NCBI GenBank assembly: GCA_020851115.1
Contig: JADZDJ010000183.1
Location: 1-63,055, forward strand
From: Pirellulales bacterium
GTDB taxonomy: Bacteria > Planctomycetota > Planctomycetia > Pirellulales > JADZDJ01
Reading direction: 5' to 3'
Length of the DNA stretch: 63,055 nt
Positions 30,406-38,568 of this stretch are shown piece by piece. A model generated the notes under the pieces. That model made no database searches. It was not told the origin of the DNA and saw nothing but the letters and a program-made list of their open reading frames with translations. The position numbers were made by a program, and so were the translations under genes. Position 1 is the stretch's first letter; each line of letters starts with the position of its first letter.

Positions 30406-30492
30406 TCCCGGGAGAAGGGGAGTATGGGAGAATCGGAGATTCGAGCTGGAACTTGCTCTCTCTTCTCGTTTCCTCCCCCTCTCGCCGTCAAT

Positions 30493-31470
30493 TCAGCTTC
30501 GATAATCGGCGTGGCATGCATTGCACGACTTGTTTAGCACTCCAGCAGCGGTTCGAGCGGCCTCTGCATTGCCGCTCTTTGCAGCCTCGACGATTTGCTG
30601 GGCGGCATGCTGCATCGCCTTCGCATAGCCGACGTAGGTTTCGTCGCCGGCATCGTCTTGACCGTCGCGAGTTAGCACTTCTGCAATGGCGGCGATAAGC
30701 TCGGCTTCGTGCTGAATGGCGTCGGAGGACTTGTTGAAATCGCCGGCATTGGCGGTCCACGGGGCGAGGCGATCCTGCTGGGCAAGCTCCAAGCGGATCA
30801 TGAGCGGGGCACGGTTGGCGACCTTGCCCCATTGATTCTTCGGCTCTACGCTGGAGGGGGGCGTAACGGTTTCGCCTTGTAGCAGAGCACCAAGATCTTG
30901 CCAACGCAGTTTGGCTTCGTTGAACGATTGGTCGGTCGCCGTTTTGCAGTTGAAACCAGCCCGGGCGAAAAGGTCTCTGGCTGCCGCAGCCTGGTTCTTC
31001 CAGCGAGATTCTTTGTCGTATTCGTTGACGATCGCGAAGGCGACCGCCAGGACACTAAAGCTGCGGCGGGCATTTTTGTACGATCCCCCCTTAAAGACCT
31101 GGAGCGATTTCACGTCGGCCGCCAGTAGCGGTTGATGGGACTTGATTTCGTCTTGCAGGGTTACGGCGGAAACGAGCTTCGACCAGGCGAATGTGCCGTC
31201 AGCGCTGTTCGCCGTGCCCCCGGTTGCGCCACTGTCGCCGCTGGTTGTCGGGGCCGTGGCCGAGGAATTGCGGCTGCCAACCTCATAGTCAGGCCTCGTG
31301 CCTTTGAGCTCTTTGAAGGCGTCGGGGAAGAATACTTTGGAGACGCGATGTTCCCACTGTGTCGGCGTGGCAGCGCGTTTTTCCGCTTTGCTGTCGGCAT
31401 CGGCGACGACGGTTAAAACTGCCGAACTGAGCAACAGCGCGACGCCCGCGAAAAAGAATCTTTGCCACAT
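30493..31470 (-). CDS. Exported cytochrome c-like protein, single heme near C-terminus
   Basis: The ATG at 31468-31470 starts a signal peptide (MWQRFFFAGVALLLSSAVLT). The longer frame upstream is antisense to the ApbE gene's 5' region and is discounted. A low-complexity linker with Ser/Thr/Gly (SSATAPTTSGDSGATGG) divides the N-terminal part. A helical domain of about 150 residues follows. It ends in SCNACHADYR, a single CXXCH heme site about 8 residues from the C-terminus, as in cytochrome c-prime/c556-type four-helix bundles. The heme site and helical bundle suggest a periplasmic electron carrier or sensor. It is convergent with the ClpP-like gene and divergent from apbE. Confidence 0.8.
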   Translation of the reverse strand: MWQRFFFAGVALLLSSAVLTVVADADSKAEKRAATPTQWEHRVSKVFFPDAFKELKGTRPDYEVGSRNSSATAPTTSGDSGATGGTANSADGTFAWSKLVSAVTLQDEIKSHQPLLAADVKSLQVFKGGSYKNARRSFSVLAVAFAIVNEYDKESRWKNQAAAARDLFARAGFNCKTATDQSFNEAKLRWQDLGALLQGETVTPPSSVEPKNQWGKVANRAPLMIRLELAQQDRLAPWTANAGDFNKSSDAIQHEAELIAAIAEVLTRDGQDDAGDETYVGYAKAMQHAAQQIVEAAKSGNAEAARTAAGVLNKSCNACHADYRS

Positions 31471-31720
31471 GGTGTTGTTTTCGAAACAGGTCAGAACCAC
31501 TCTATTATTTCCCGGATGTATTTCGCGTGCAATGTATAATAATTCAAGATACGGATAGCCCGTGAGCGATGCCGCGAACCCAACACGACCAGCAGTGGGA
31601 CGCAGCGCGGCAATCGTGCTTCTGATTTTGCCGCCACGATGATGGGTGATTCGCATCGATTTGCTTTCGCAAATCTCGTTCTCTGCAATCTCGGCTGACT
31701 CCTGTTGCAAAACGCTAACC

Positions 31721-32881
31721 ATGGTCAAGTTTATGCCAGACTCGCGCAAATCTTCCCGCCGGGCGTTTCTTCGGGGCCAAGCAGCCATCGAGGCGCTGCA
31801 GGATGTGGCCGACCATGTGGCAGTCGATGAAGGCATTGGCTTGCCGCTATCGGCCTCAAGTGGATATTTACTGCGAATGGGCCGTCGGGCGATGGCTTGC
31901 GAGTTTGAAGTGCTGCTGAATTCCAAACAGTCGCCACATGGAACACAAGCCGCCTTCGAAGCGCTCGATCTGGTCGATCAATTGGAGGTTCAGCTTACAA
32001 CTTACCGCGATGACAGCGACGTCAGCATGCTCAATCGCACCGCTCACGAGCAAGCTATGAAAGTCGAGCCACGGCTGTTTGCGCTGCTGCAGCGGGCAGC
32101 GGAGATTCATTGTGAAACGGACGGTGCCTATGACATCACTTCAGGCCCGCTTTCCATGGCTTGGGGGTTTTACCGTCGCGAAGGTCAGATGCCGAATGAG
32201 GCCGAAATTTCACAGGCGCTTGAGTGCGTCGGTATGAATCACATCGAATTTGATGTTGCTCGGCAAACCATAAAGTTCGATCGGCCGGGAATTGAAATCA
32301 ATCTCGGCAGCATTGGTAAAGGCTATGCACTAGATCTCGTTGCCGAACTGCTGGAACAGGCCGGCCTCGGTGATTTTCTCCTTCACGGTGGCAACAGCAG
32401 CGTGCTAGGGCGCGGAACGACTGTCGGCAATTCTGGTGAGAACCAAGGTTGGTGGGTCGGTTTGCGGCATCCGCATCGGCCCGACAAACGCTTGGGACAA
32501 GTGCGACTTGTTAATCGTGCGCTGGGAACGTCGGGAAGCGGAACGCAGTTTTTCGTTCATGGGGGGCGGCGTTTTGGGCATCTGCTCGATCCACGCACGG
32601 GCTGGCCGACCGAGGGCATGTTGAGCACGACGGTCGCTGCTTCGACCGGGGCCGACGCCGACGCTCTGGCGACGGCGCTGTACGTGTTGGGTGCCGACTC
32701 GGCGCTCGATTATTGCCGCCAACATCCCGAGATCAGCGCGGTTATCATGTCGCCCGGAGCAAACTCAGCGCAGGCGAATATCGCAATTTGGAATTGGGCT
32801 GATGCCGACATTCAATTAGAAGACGACCCGATGCTGTCGGTTCATCGGCACGGTCCAAGCTCCCTTCAGACCTCGCCGTGA
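31721..32881 (+). CDS. apbE: FAD:protein FMN transferase
   Basis: ApbE transfers FMN from FAD to Thr residues of exported flavoproteins such as NqrC or RnfG. The ATG at 31721 is followed by a twin-arginine leader (KSSRRAFLRGQAA). Motifs in order: MGRRAMACEFEVLL, LTTYRDDSDVSMLNR, TDGAYDITSGPLSMAWGF, GIEINLGSIGKGYALDLVAE, LLHGGNSSVLGRG, GTSGSGTQFF, HLLDPRTGWP and TGADADALATALYVLG, the last carrying the metal-binding Asp/Thr pair. All expected blocks are intact and length (386 aa) is normal for the exported type. No obvious flavinylation target is next to it. It is divergent from the cytochrome c gene, which could share a redox theme. Confidence 0.93.
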   Translation: MVKFMPDSRKSSRRAFLRGQAAIEALQDVADHVAVDEGIGLPLSASSGYLLRMGRRAMACEFEVLLNSKQSPHGTQAAFEALDLVDQLEVQLTTYRDDSDVSMLNRTAHEQAMKVEPRLFALLQRAAEIHCETDGAYDITSGPLSMAWGFYRREGQMPNEAEISQALECVGMNHIEFDVARQTIKFDRPGIEINLGSIGKGYALDLVAELLEQAGLGDFLLHGGNSSVLGRGTTVGNSGENQGWWVGLRHPHRPDKRLGQVRLVNRALGTSGSGTQFFVHGGRRFGHLLDPRTGWPTEGMLSTTVAASTGADADALATALYVLGADSALDYCRQHPEISAVIMSPGANSAQANIAIWNWADADIQLEDDPMLSVHRHGPSSLQTSP

Positions 32882-32963
32882 ATGAGCGAAGGATCTGGCG
32901 CCACGATCGAGTCGTGGCGAATCCAACGCGGTGCCTCCTCAAGGCAGAGCGTGAGGAATCTGT

Positions 32964-33719
32964 TTATTCCACGCGTAGCCGCTCGCGCTCCAATCGCTCG
33001 ATCAGAAATTGCATCGCCCGCGGTGCCATTTGGTTGTAGTACTCGAAGCTGTGACCGCCACCGGTCGTTTCTAGATCGCACTCGTGCGGCACTCCCAATG
33101 CGTTGAGCTTCATTCGCAATTTATCGGCGCTTTCGTGCCAGCGATGGTCTACGGGATCGCAACAGAACCACATATTCCGCGGCCAATTCAAGGGATGTAC
33201 GTGGAGCGTGGCGGTGTCTTGTCGCGCTTCCTCCTGGTTGTCGTACATTAGCGGCAGAGTCTGGTCTCCTTCGTTCCAGCGCCATTGATAATCGATGGCC
33301 GGCGAGATGGCGGCGGCAATGGGAAACCAATTCGGCCGCTTGAATGAAAACCGCAGCGCTCCTTGGCCTCCCATGCTCGTGCCGAGCAAGGCGATTCGCG
33401 GCGGGACTGCATTCCAGCGCTGGTGAATCCACGGCATTATGTTGTCGAGCAAATGTCGTTCTGCCGTCATCCGCTTGTCAAATTCGGGATAGATTCGGTC
33501 GGTCCACCAACTTCGGCCGGTCAGCGGAGCGATTACTCTCAATCCATATTTTTCGAATTCTGCGGTGAATGCTGGCTTGTCGGTCAATCGATTCAAATGT
33601 ACGCCGTGAAGGTAGACGACGGTGTATCCGTGTGGACTGGGAGCGGCCGGCTCGAAGATATCGCACGGTTTATCGGCGAGATGAATTGTAGACCATGAAC
33701 CGGCGTTAGGAGTCATCAT
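32964..33719 (-). CDS. Alpha/beta hydrolase, esterase-D-like
   Basis: A single-domain serine hydrolase of 251 aa. It shows the oxyanion strand VVYLHGVHLNRL, the nucleophile elbow GTSMGGQGAL with Ser in GXSXG, an acid residue in CDPVDHRWHESADK and the catalytic His in TGGGHSFEYYNQMA. The arrangement resembles the esterase D/S-formylglutathione hydrolase and PHB depolymerase-like groups. There is no signal peptide, so it should be cytoplasmic. The start is the first of two ATGs at 33714-33719. Substrate unknown. It lies on the strand opposite to its two neighbours. Confidence 0.85.
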   Translation of the reverse strand: MMTPNAGSWSTIHLADKPCDIFEPAAPSPHGYTVVYLHGVHLNRLTDKPAFTAEFEKYGLRVIAPLTGRSWWTDRIYPEFDKRMTAERHLLDNIMPWIHQRWNAVPPRIALLGTSMGGQGALRFSFKRPNWFPIAAAISPAIDYQWRWNEGDQTLPLMYDNQEEARQDTATLHVHPLNWPRNMWFCCDPVDHRWHESADKLRMKLNALGVPHECDLETTGGGHSFEYYNQMAPRAMQFLIERLERERLRVE

Positions 33720-33797
33720 CGTTTCTCGTTTCCGTTCTTCTATTCTGCCTCTACACGGCGGCTTGTCCAGCCTTTACAATGGCAATTTGCTTGTAGG

Positions 33798-33865
33798 TTC
33801 CGCGAGCCGAGCGGAACTTGGAGCGTAACATCGCCTCGCCAATCGATTCCGCTCGGCTCGCGGAA
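33798..33865. repeat. Perfect 19-bp inverted repeat, each arm itself palindromic
   Basis: The sequence TTCCGCGAGCCGAGCGGAA at 33798-33816 is followed after 30 nt by its exact reverse complement TTCCGCTCGGCTCGCGGAA at 33847-33865. Each arm also forms its own small hairpin (TTCCGC paired with GCGGAA around a 7-nt loop). It sits just before the start of hpt and ends about 15 nt upstream of its GTG. It could be a REP/BIME-like element of the kind RAYTs act on, or a cis-regulatory RNA structure controlling hpt. Confidence 0.75.
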
Positions 33866-33880
33866 TGTGTGTGTGACCTC

Positions 33881-34414
33881 GTGAAAGTCCTTCTTACTGC
33901 GGAGCAGTTGCGCGAAGGGGTCGATCGGATCGCCACCGAAGTGGTGGAGTTCTACGCCGGTCGGCCGCTGACGATCGTGGGCGTGCTGACGGGCAGCATC
34001 GTGCTGCTGGCCGATTTGATCCGCCGCATCGACATGCCGCTGCGCGTCGGTTTAGTACAAGCCTCGAGCTATCGGGGCAGCGCGACGGAACCAGGCTCGC
34101 TCACGCTGAACCTGGATTTGCTGCCGGACATCGAACACCGCGATGTGCTGCTGGTCGACGATATTTTTGACACCGGCAAGACACTGCTTGCATTGAGCGA
34201 TCACTTGAAGAGTTTCCAACCCACTAGCCTTCGCACGGTCGTACTCCTGCGAAAGCATGGACGCAAGGCCGTAGCCATCGAACCCGACCATGTGGGTTTC
34301 GAGATTCCCAATGCGTTTGTCGTTGGTTACGGGCTTGATTATCGCGACGCTTATCGCAATTTGCCCTATTTAGGAGCGCTGGAAGATCACGAGATCGCAG
34401 TAGCTGGCAACTAA
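33881..34414 (+). CDS. hpt: Hypoxanthine phosphoribosyltransferase
   Basis: Salvages hypoxanthine or guanine with PRPP. The frame is open from TTG 33818, but that would translate through the palindromic repeat; the GTG at 33881 (MKVLLTAEQLREGV) matches the usual start and gives 177 aa, the normal length. Family blocks: LTIVGVLTGSIVLLADL, SSYRGSATEPGSL, the PRPP-binding DVLLVDDIFDTGKTL, LRTVVLLRKHGRK and FVVGYGLDYRDAYRNLPYLG. All functional residues appear present. Transcription or translation is probably affected by the nested inverted repeat directly upstream. Confidence 0.93.
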   Translation: MKVLLTAEQLREGVDRIATEVVEFYAGRPLTIVGVLTGSIVLLADLIRRIDMPLRVGLVQASSYRGSATEPGSLTLNLDLLPDIEHRDVLLVDDIFDTGKTLLALSDHLKSFQPTSLRTVVLLRKHGRKAVAIEPDHVGFEIPNAFVVGYGLDYRDAYRNLPYLGALEDHEIAVAGN

Positions 34415-34678
34415 CGAAATAAGTGCGATTACGGTAGAACGATAGAGCGGTACGCAAGCCTGCCGGGTCAGCCATGGTATCACGGTGCGACCGCAAGGCC
34501 ACAGCCAAAACAGCAATGTGCGTCAATGAAAGCCGAGGTTTTCGAGAGCCGGTGCCTCTCAAATTTCCGCGACTCCCCTTGTCGCGGGTTTAGCTTAAAG
34601 CAAAGATCGAATTTTCTGCGTTACCAAAGTTGATGCTGACAAGACAAAATCGAGTTCGCTTCTTTGATTTACCGCACT

Positions 34679-35776
34679 GTGATTCGCATCCTGCACATTG
34701 TCGGTTCGGCGATTTCCGACGGAACGATCAAGCACATCGCATCGCTGGCACACGTTTGGCCGCGAACGGAATTTGAAATCCACGTCTGCTTTCTCAATGC
34801 CGGAGAGGGTTGCGGCGAGCGTTTGCGGGGTAGTGGCATATGGCCAGCGCTCGTTCGTCGCCGCGACGCATTCGATCCGTTGGGATTTTATCGGCTCTGG
34901 CAGCATATTCGCCGTTTACGACCGGACATTGTCCATACCTGGCAACTCGATACTGGTGGATACGCGAGACTGGCCGCCCTGGCGGCCGGAGTTAAACGAA
35001 TCGTTGTGAGCGAGCGCCGGATCGATGTTGGTCGCAGCGATATTCAGTGGTCGATCGACCGCCGCCTTGCGATTCACGCCGACTACATTGTGGCCAACGG
35101 CGTAGCAGTGCGCGATTTCTGTATTGCCCAAGGATTGCCGCAAAACAAGCTCCTTTGCCTAGCCAATGCGGTCTTGCCCGCAGAACCGGCCCGGCTGGCG
35201 CGATCCGATTTTCTGGCACAGCTTGGATTGCCATCCGACGCCAAACTCGTTCTCTCAATTGGGCCCTTGGCGAAGGAAAAGCGGTTGAAGGATTTAATTT
35301 GGGCAGCCGATCAGTTAAAGGCCGTTGCCACCGCGGCACATTTGCTGATCGTGGGAGACGGACCGCTGCGCGGGCGGCTCGAGCGGTATCGATGGCAGAA
35401 TCGGATCGGCGACCGGGTTCACTTTCTCGGCCGTCGCAGCGATGTGGCGGAATTTTTAGCGCATGCCGACGTACTGTGGCAAGCCGACGCCCACGAAGGC
35501 CAATCGAGCGCGGTTCTCGAAGCTATGGCGGCGGGCGTACCGGTCGTCGTCGCCGACGCAGGGGGAAATCGAGAGCTGATAGCCAATGGCGAATCCGGCT
35601 TTTTGGTTCCGATGAGCCAGCGAGCCGGTTTTGCCCGCTGGACGCTGCCGCTGCTGGAAAATGCCCAGCTTGCGCGGCGAATGGGTGCGGCAGGGCGACG
35701 GCAGGCTGAGCAATGTCATCAGATCGAAGACATTGCCGGGCAATATATGGAGTTGTATCGGAGTTTACCACTTTAG
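34679..35776 (+). CDS. GT4-family glycosyltransferase
   Basis: A GT-B fold glycosyltransferase of 365 aa. The N-terminal domain has MIRILHIVGSAISDGTIKHI (donor-side glycine-poor variant) and RLRPDIVHTWQLDTGGYARL. The C-terminal domain has LVLSIGPLAKEKRLKDLIWA, AHLLIVGDGPLRGRLER, VHFLGRRSDVAEFLAHADVL and the EX7E motif in EGQSSAVLEAMAAGVPVVV. The closing part (NGESGFLVP) is typical. The start is uncertain: GTG 34679 is chosen, TTG 34664 is possible. No clear ribosome binding site. glgC follows 59 nt downstream, which may be a chance neighbour or point to a role in polysaccharide synthesis. Confidence 0.88.
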   Translation: MIRILHIVGSAISDGTIKHIASLAHVWPRTEFEIHVCFLNAGEGCGERLRGSGIWPALVRRRDAFDPLGFYRLWQHIRRLRPDIVHTWQLDTGGYARLAALAAGVKRIVVSERRIDVGRSDIQWSIDRRLAIHADYIVANGVAVRDFCIAQGLPQNKLLCLANAVLPAEPARLARSDFLAQLGLPSDAKLVLSIGPLAKEKRLKDLIWAADQLKAVATAAHLLIVGDGPLRGRLERYRWQNRIGDRVHFLGRRSDVAEFLAHADVLWQADAHEGQSSAVLEAMAAGVPVVVADAGGNRELIANGESGFLVPMSQRAGFARWTLPLLENAQLARRMGAAGRRQAEQCHQIEDIAGQYMELYRSLPL

Positions 35777-35835
35777 CCAACCGCTCGATCGAGATAAAAT
35801 AAGCCCACTAGGGCTTCAACCTTGGAGGAGGCGTC

Positions 35836-37125
35836 ATGCTGCACGAAAGTAATGGGCACGTGCGACGGCATAGCGTGCTGGCAGTCGTACTCGCCGGTGG
35901 CAAAGGGACTCGGTTAGAGCCGTTGACGCGCGATCGCGCCAAACCCGCCGTGCCTTTCGGCGGGCTCTACCGCATTATTGACTTCACGCTGTCAAACTGT
36001 CTCAACAGCGGACTGCGCAAGATGCTGGTGCTGACTCAGTACAAGGCGATGAGCCTCGATCGGCATCTGGCCTTGGGCTGGAAGCGATTGATGAGCCGCG
36101 AATTAGGGGAATTTGTCGATGTCGTTCCGCCGCAGCAGCGGATCGACGATCATTGGTATCAAGGTACGGCGGACGCCGTCTATCAGAATATCTATACGAT
36201 TGAAAAAGAGCGGCCCAATTTAGTAGTGATCCTTGCCGGCGACCATATCTACAAGATGAACTACGGTTCGATGGTCGATTACCACTTGCAAGTCGGCGCG
36301 GACCTGACGGTCGGTGCGTTGCGGGTTAGCCCGATGGAAGCTCGACACTTCGGCGTCATGCAGATCGATCAAAATAGTCGAGTAATCGGCTTCGAAGAAA
36401 AACTGCCGAATCCAAAAACGATTCCAGGTGATCCGCATCACTGTCTGGCGTCGATGGGCATCTATGTCTTCAACGCGCGATTTATGTTCGAGCAACTTTG
36501 CCGAGACGCCACGCATCAGGACAGTCGCCACGATTTCGGCCACAATATCATCCCGGCGGTCATCGATTCCCACCGGGTATTTGCCTTTCCATTCCGCGAT
36601 GAAAACCGGAAAAAAGACGCCTATTGGCGTGATGTCGGCACGCTGGACGCCTATTTCGAGGCCAATATGGATTTGGTTTCGGTCGATCCAGAATTAAATC
36701 TGTACGACACTGATTGGCCGATTCGTTCCTATCAGCCGAGCTATCCGCCGCCGAAGTTTGTCTTTGCCGAAGACGGCGCCGATGGTCGCCGCGGTGAAGC
36801 GCTCGACAGCGTTGTTTGCAGCGGCAGCATCATTTCGGGTGGGCATGTGCGAAAATCAATCCTCGGCCACAATGTGCGGGTCAACAGCTACGCCAAAGTT
36901 GAAGATTCGATTCTTTTCGAAGGGGTCGATATCGGGCGTCACGCCCGTGTGAATCGGGCGATCATCGACAAGGGAGTGCAGATTCCAGCCGGAACCGAAA
37001 TCGGCTTTGACGCCGAGCAAGACCGTGCCCGCGGGTTCTTGGTGACCGAGAGCGGCGTTACCGTGATTGCCAAAGCAGACGGCGTGGAGCACTTTTTAGA
37101 GCCTGAGGCGCTGGAACGAGCGTAG
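35836..37125 (+). CDS. glgC: Glucose-1-phosphate adenylyltransferase
   Basis: Makes ADP-glucose from glucose-1-phosphate and ATP, the committed step of glycogen synthesis. A strong ribosome binding site (GGAGGAGG) lies 6-8 nt before the ATG. Hallmarks: VVLAGGKGTRLEPLTRDRAK, FGGLYRIIDFTLSNCLNSGL, HWYQGTADAVYQNIYTIE, VVILAGDHIYKMNYG, VIGFEEKLPNPKT, ASMGIYVFNARFM, DAYWRDVGTLDAYFEANMDL. A left-handed beta-helix with HVRKSILGHNVRVNSYAKVE forms the C-terminal domain. Length (429 aa) is normal. It is not in a visible glg operon; the upstream neighbour is a GT4 glycosyltransferase. Confidence 0.96.
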   Translation: MLHESNGHVRRHSVLAVVLAGGKGTRLEPLTRDRAKPAVPFGGLYRIIDFTLSNCLNSGLRKMLVLTQYKAMSLDRHLALGWKRLMSRELGEFVDVVPPQQRIDDHWYQGTADAVYQNIYTIEKERPNLVVILAGDHIYKMNYGSMVDYHLQVGADLTVGALRVSPMEARHFGVMQIDQNSRVIGFEEKLPNPKTIPGDPHHCLASMGIYVFNARFMFEQLCRDATHQDSRHDFGHNIIPAVIDSHRVFAFPFRDENRKKDAYWRDVGTLDAYFEANMDLVSVDPELNLYDTDWPIRSYQPSYPPPKFVFAEDGADGRRGEALDSVVCSGSIISGGHVRKSILGHNVRVNSYAKVEDSILFEGVDIGRHARVNRAIIDKGVQIPAGTEIGFDAEQDRARGFLVTESGVTVIAKADGVEHFLEPEALERA

Positions 37126-37217
37126 CGCGAACCTCAAGAGTTTGCTTGCCGGAGTTGGAGGAGTGGCTGCCGCGGGAGCAATGCCATTGCCGCTCATTTT
37201 GATGGATCAATCGCTTC

Positions 37218-38258
37218 TCAGCTTCCCTTGGCTACTCTGCAAATCTTGGAACGACTGTGTTGGCGGAAGAGCATCGCGAAGAACGCCAACACACAATATT
37301 CGATCTCGGTCGGCTCTGGTACGCTCGTCGCTGGAAAATCTGCCGCGCTGACAAAACTCGTTTGCCAGGCGACAAAATCCGCGCCATCGACGTCGCCGTC
37401 GTGATCCGCATCTCCAGACGCTCCCGTCAAGCCGCCGGCCGCAGGGAAATTTATTTGCCAGGCGACAAAATCCGCGCCATCAACGTTGCCGTCGGCGTCA
37501 AAATCACCAGGAATCGTTGGGTTCGAGACGATGAACAAATCAGACAGCGACGTTGCCACAACCAGGTTATCAATCGTTTTGTCGCCGCTACGGCCGGACG
37601 TACCATCGATGCGAAAGGCGATCCAATTCAAGCCGACAATTGGTAAACCAATTCCAGTCGCGTTCATCACGTGCGGGCTGACAAGGGATGTTGGATTCAC
37701 CCACAGCGTTGAAACCGCCGCATCGAGATCGTATCCGACGACAACGCGGTATGTCAGACCATTGGCAAGATTTTCTCCCCAGCGCGTCGTCGTGGCGGTG
37801 CTGCCCCCGCCGCGTACAATTCCGAGGCGAAATGTGTCCGCGATCGTGCCGGGATTCATGACTAACCGCGAGACAATTTGTGAAGCGCCGCCGCCGAAAT
37901 CTTCTGAAAAGTGCATAAAATAGGGCGTGCTGGTGCTTGTACTCTCGGGTGGGTCGCTGATTGAAACATTGAGATCGAATGCGGCGTATACGGCCCCGCG
38001 CGTAATTGGCGGAAAATCTCCCAGCGCACGGCTGTAATCGTTCGTGCCGTCATCGTCGATGAAGAGCGATCGGCTGACGACAAACTGTCCAGGGCTATTG
38101 CCGCTGTGCTTGAGCCACAGGTAGCGGCTGGCTACTTGCAATTCGCCATCCGCGTAGTCGAACGAGTCGCGAAAAAGTATGGCGGCAAACAACTCGCATC
38201 GCGCAGCGCCCAAAACCAAGACGAGAGCCGCCGTCAAAATCCCGGTTCGCAGCGTCAT
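37218..38258 (-). CDS. Exported protein with LamG-like domain, dockerin repeats and PEP-CTERM-like end
   Basis: The start is the ATG just before the signal peptide (MTLRTGILTAALVLVLGAA, ATG 38256-38258); earlier ATGs at 38273 and 38399 are possible. The body (about residues 30-255) resembles a concanavalin/LamG-type fold: LFRDSFDYADGELQ, GAVYAAFDLNVSIS and WIAFRIDGTSGRSGDKTIDN. Two calcium loops, GDFDADGNVDGADFVAWQ and DADHDGDVDGADFVAWQ, form a dockerin-like pair separated by a Gly/Ala linker. It ends with VPEPTEIEYCVLAFF and then basic residues. This is a somewhat unusual PEP-CTERM signal, because charged residues follow the VPEP directly. Surface location is likely; the ligand is unknown. 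Confidence 0.8.
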   Translation of the reverse strand: MTLRTGILTAALVLVLGAARCELFAAILFRDSFDYADGELQVASRYLWLKHSGNSPGQFVVSRSLFIDDDGTNDYSRALGDFPPITRGAVYAAFDLNVSISDPPESTSTSTPYFMHFSEDFGGGASQIVSRLVMNPGTIADTFRLGIVRGGGSTATTTRWGENLANGLTYRVVVGYDLDAAVSTLWVNPTSLVSPHVMNATGIGLPIVGLNWIAFRIDGTSGRSGDKTIDNLVVATSLSDLFIVSNPTIPGDFDADGNVDGADFVAWQINFPAAGGLTGASGDADHDGDVDGADFVAWQTSFVSAADFPATSVPEPTEIEYCVLAFFAMLFRQHSRSKICRVAKGS

Positions 38259-38568
38259 GCGGCACCGCACCATCCGAGTGCGCCAGTCCATGACCGGTGA
38301 GCCGTAATCAATCGCTTGCAATCCGTTGTTCCCTGCAAGCGTCACCGGTCGATGCCGCGCTTTATAAGCAGTGCCCTTGCAAGTGTCAATGATGTGCAAT
38401 CGGTATTGCCAGAATTGCTACAAGTCTATCCCTCGTCAGATGTTACGCGTCGGAATTCTTGGATTCACAGGCGTTTTTAGGGAAATTACTCTTCGGATCG
38501 TTAAAGCTACGATCCGTGCGGCGTCGGCGGAAGCGTCCGACTCATTGTGGCGGAATGCCGCATGCGTA

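Noticed and set aside
30412-30483. Bidirectional terminator between the ClpP-like and cytochrome c genes
   Set aside because: GAGAAGGGGAG and CTCCCCCTCTC are nearly complementary, but the loop is about 50 nt with one mismatch and no T-runs, so the hairpin is weak.
31471-31926. N-terminal extension of the cytochrome c gene
   Set aside because: The extension is antisense to apbE's start region, has no protein-like features, and the signal peptide begins at the ATG at 31470.
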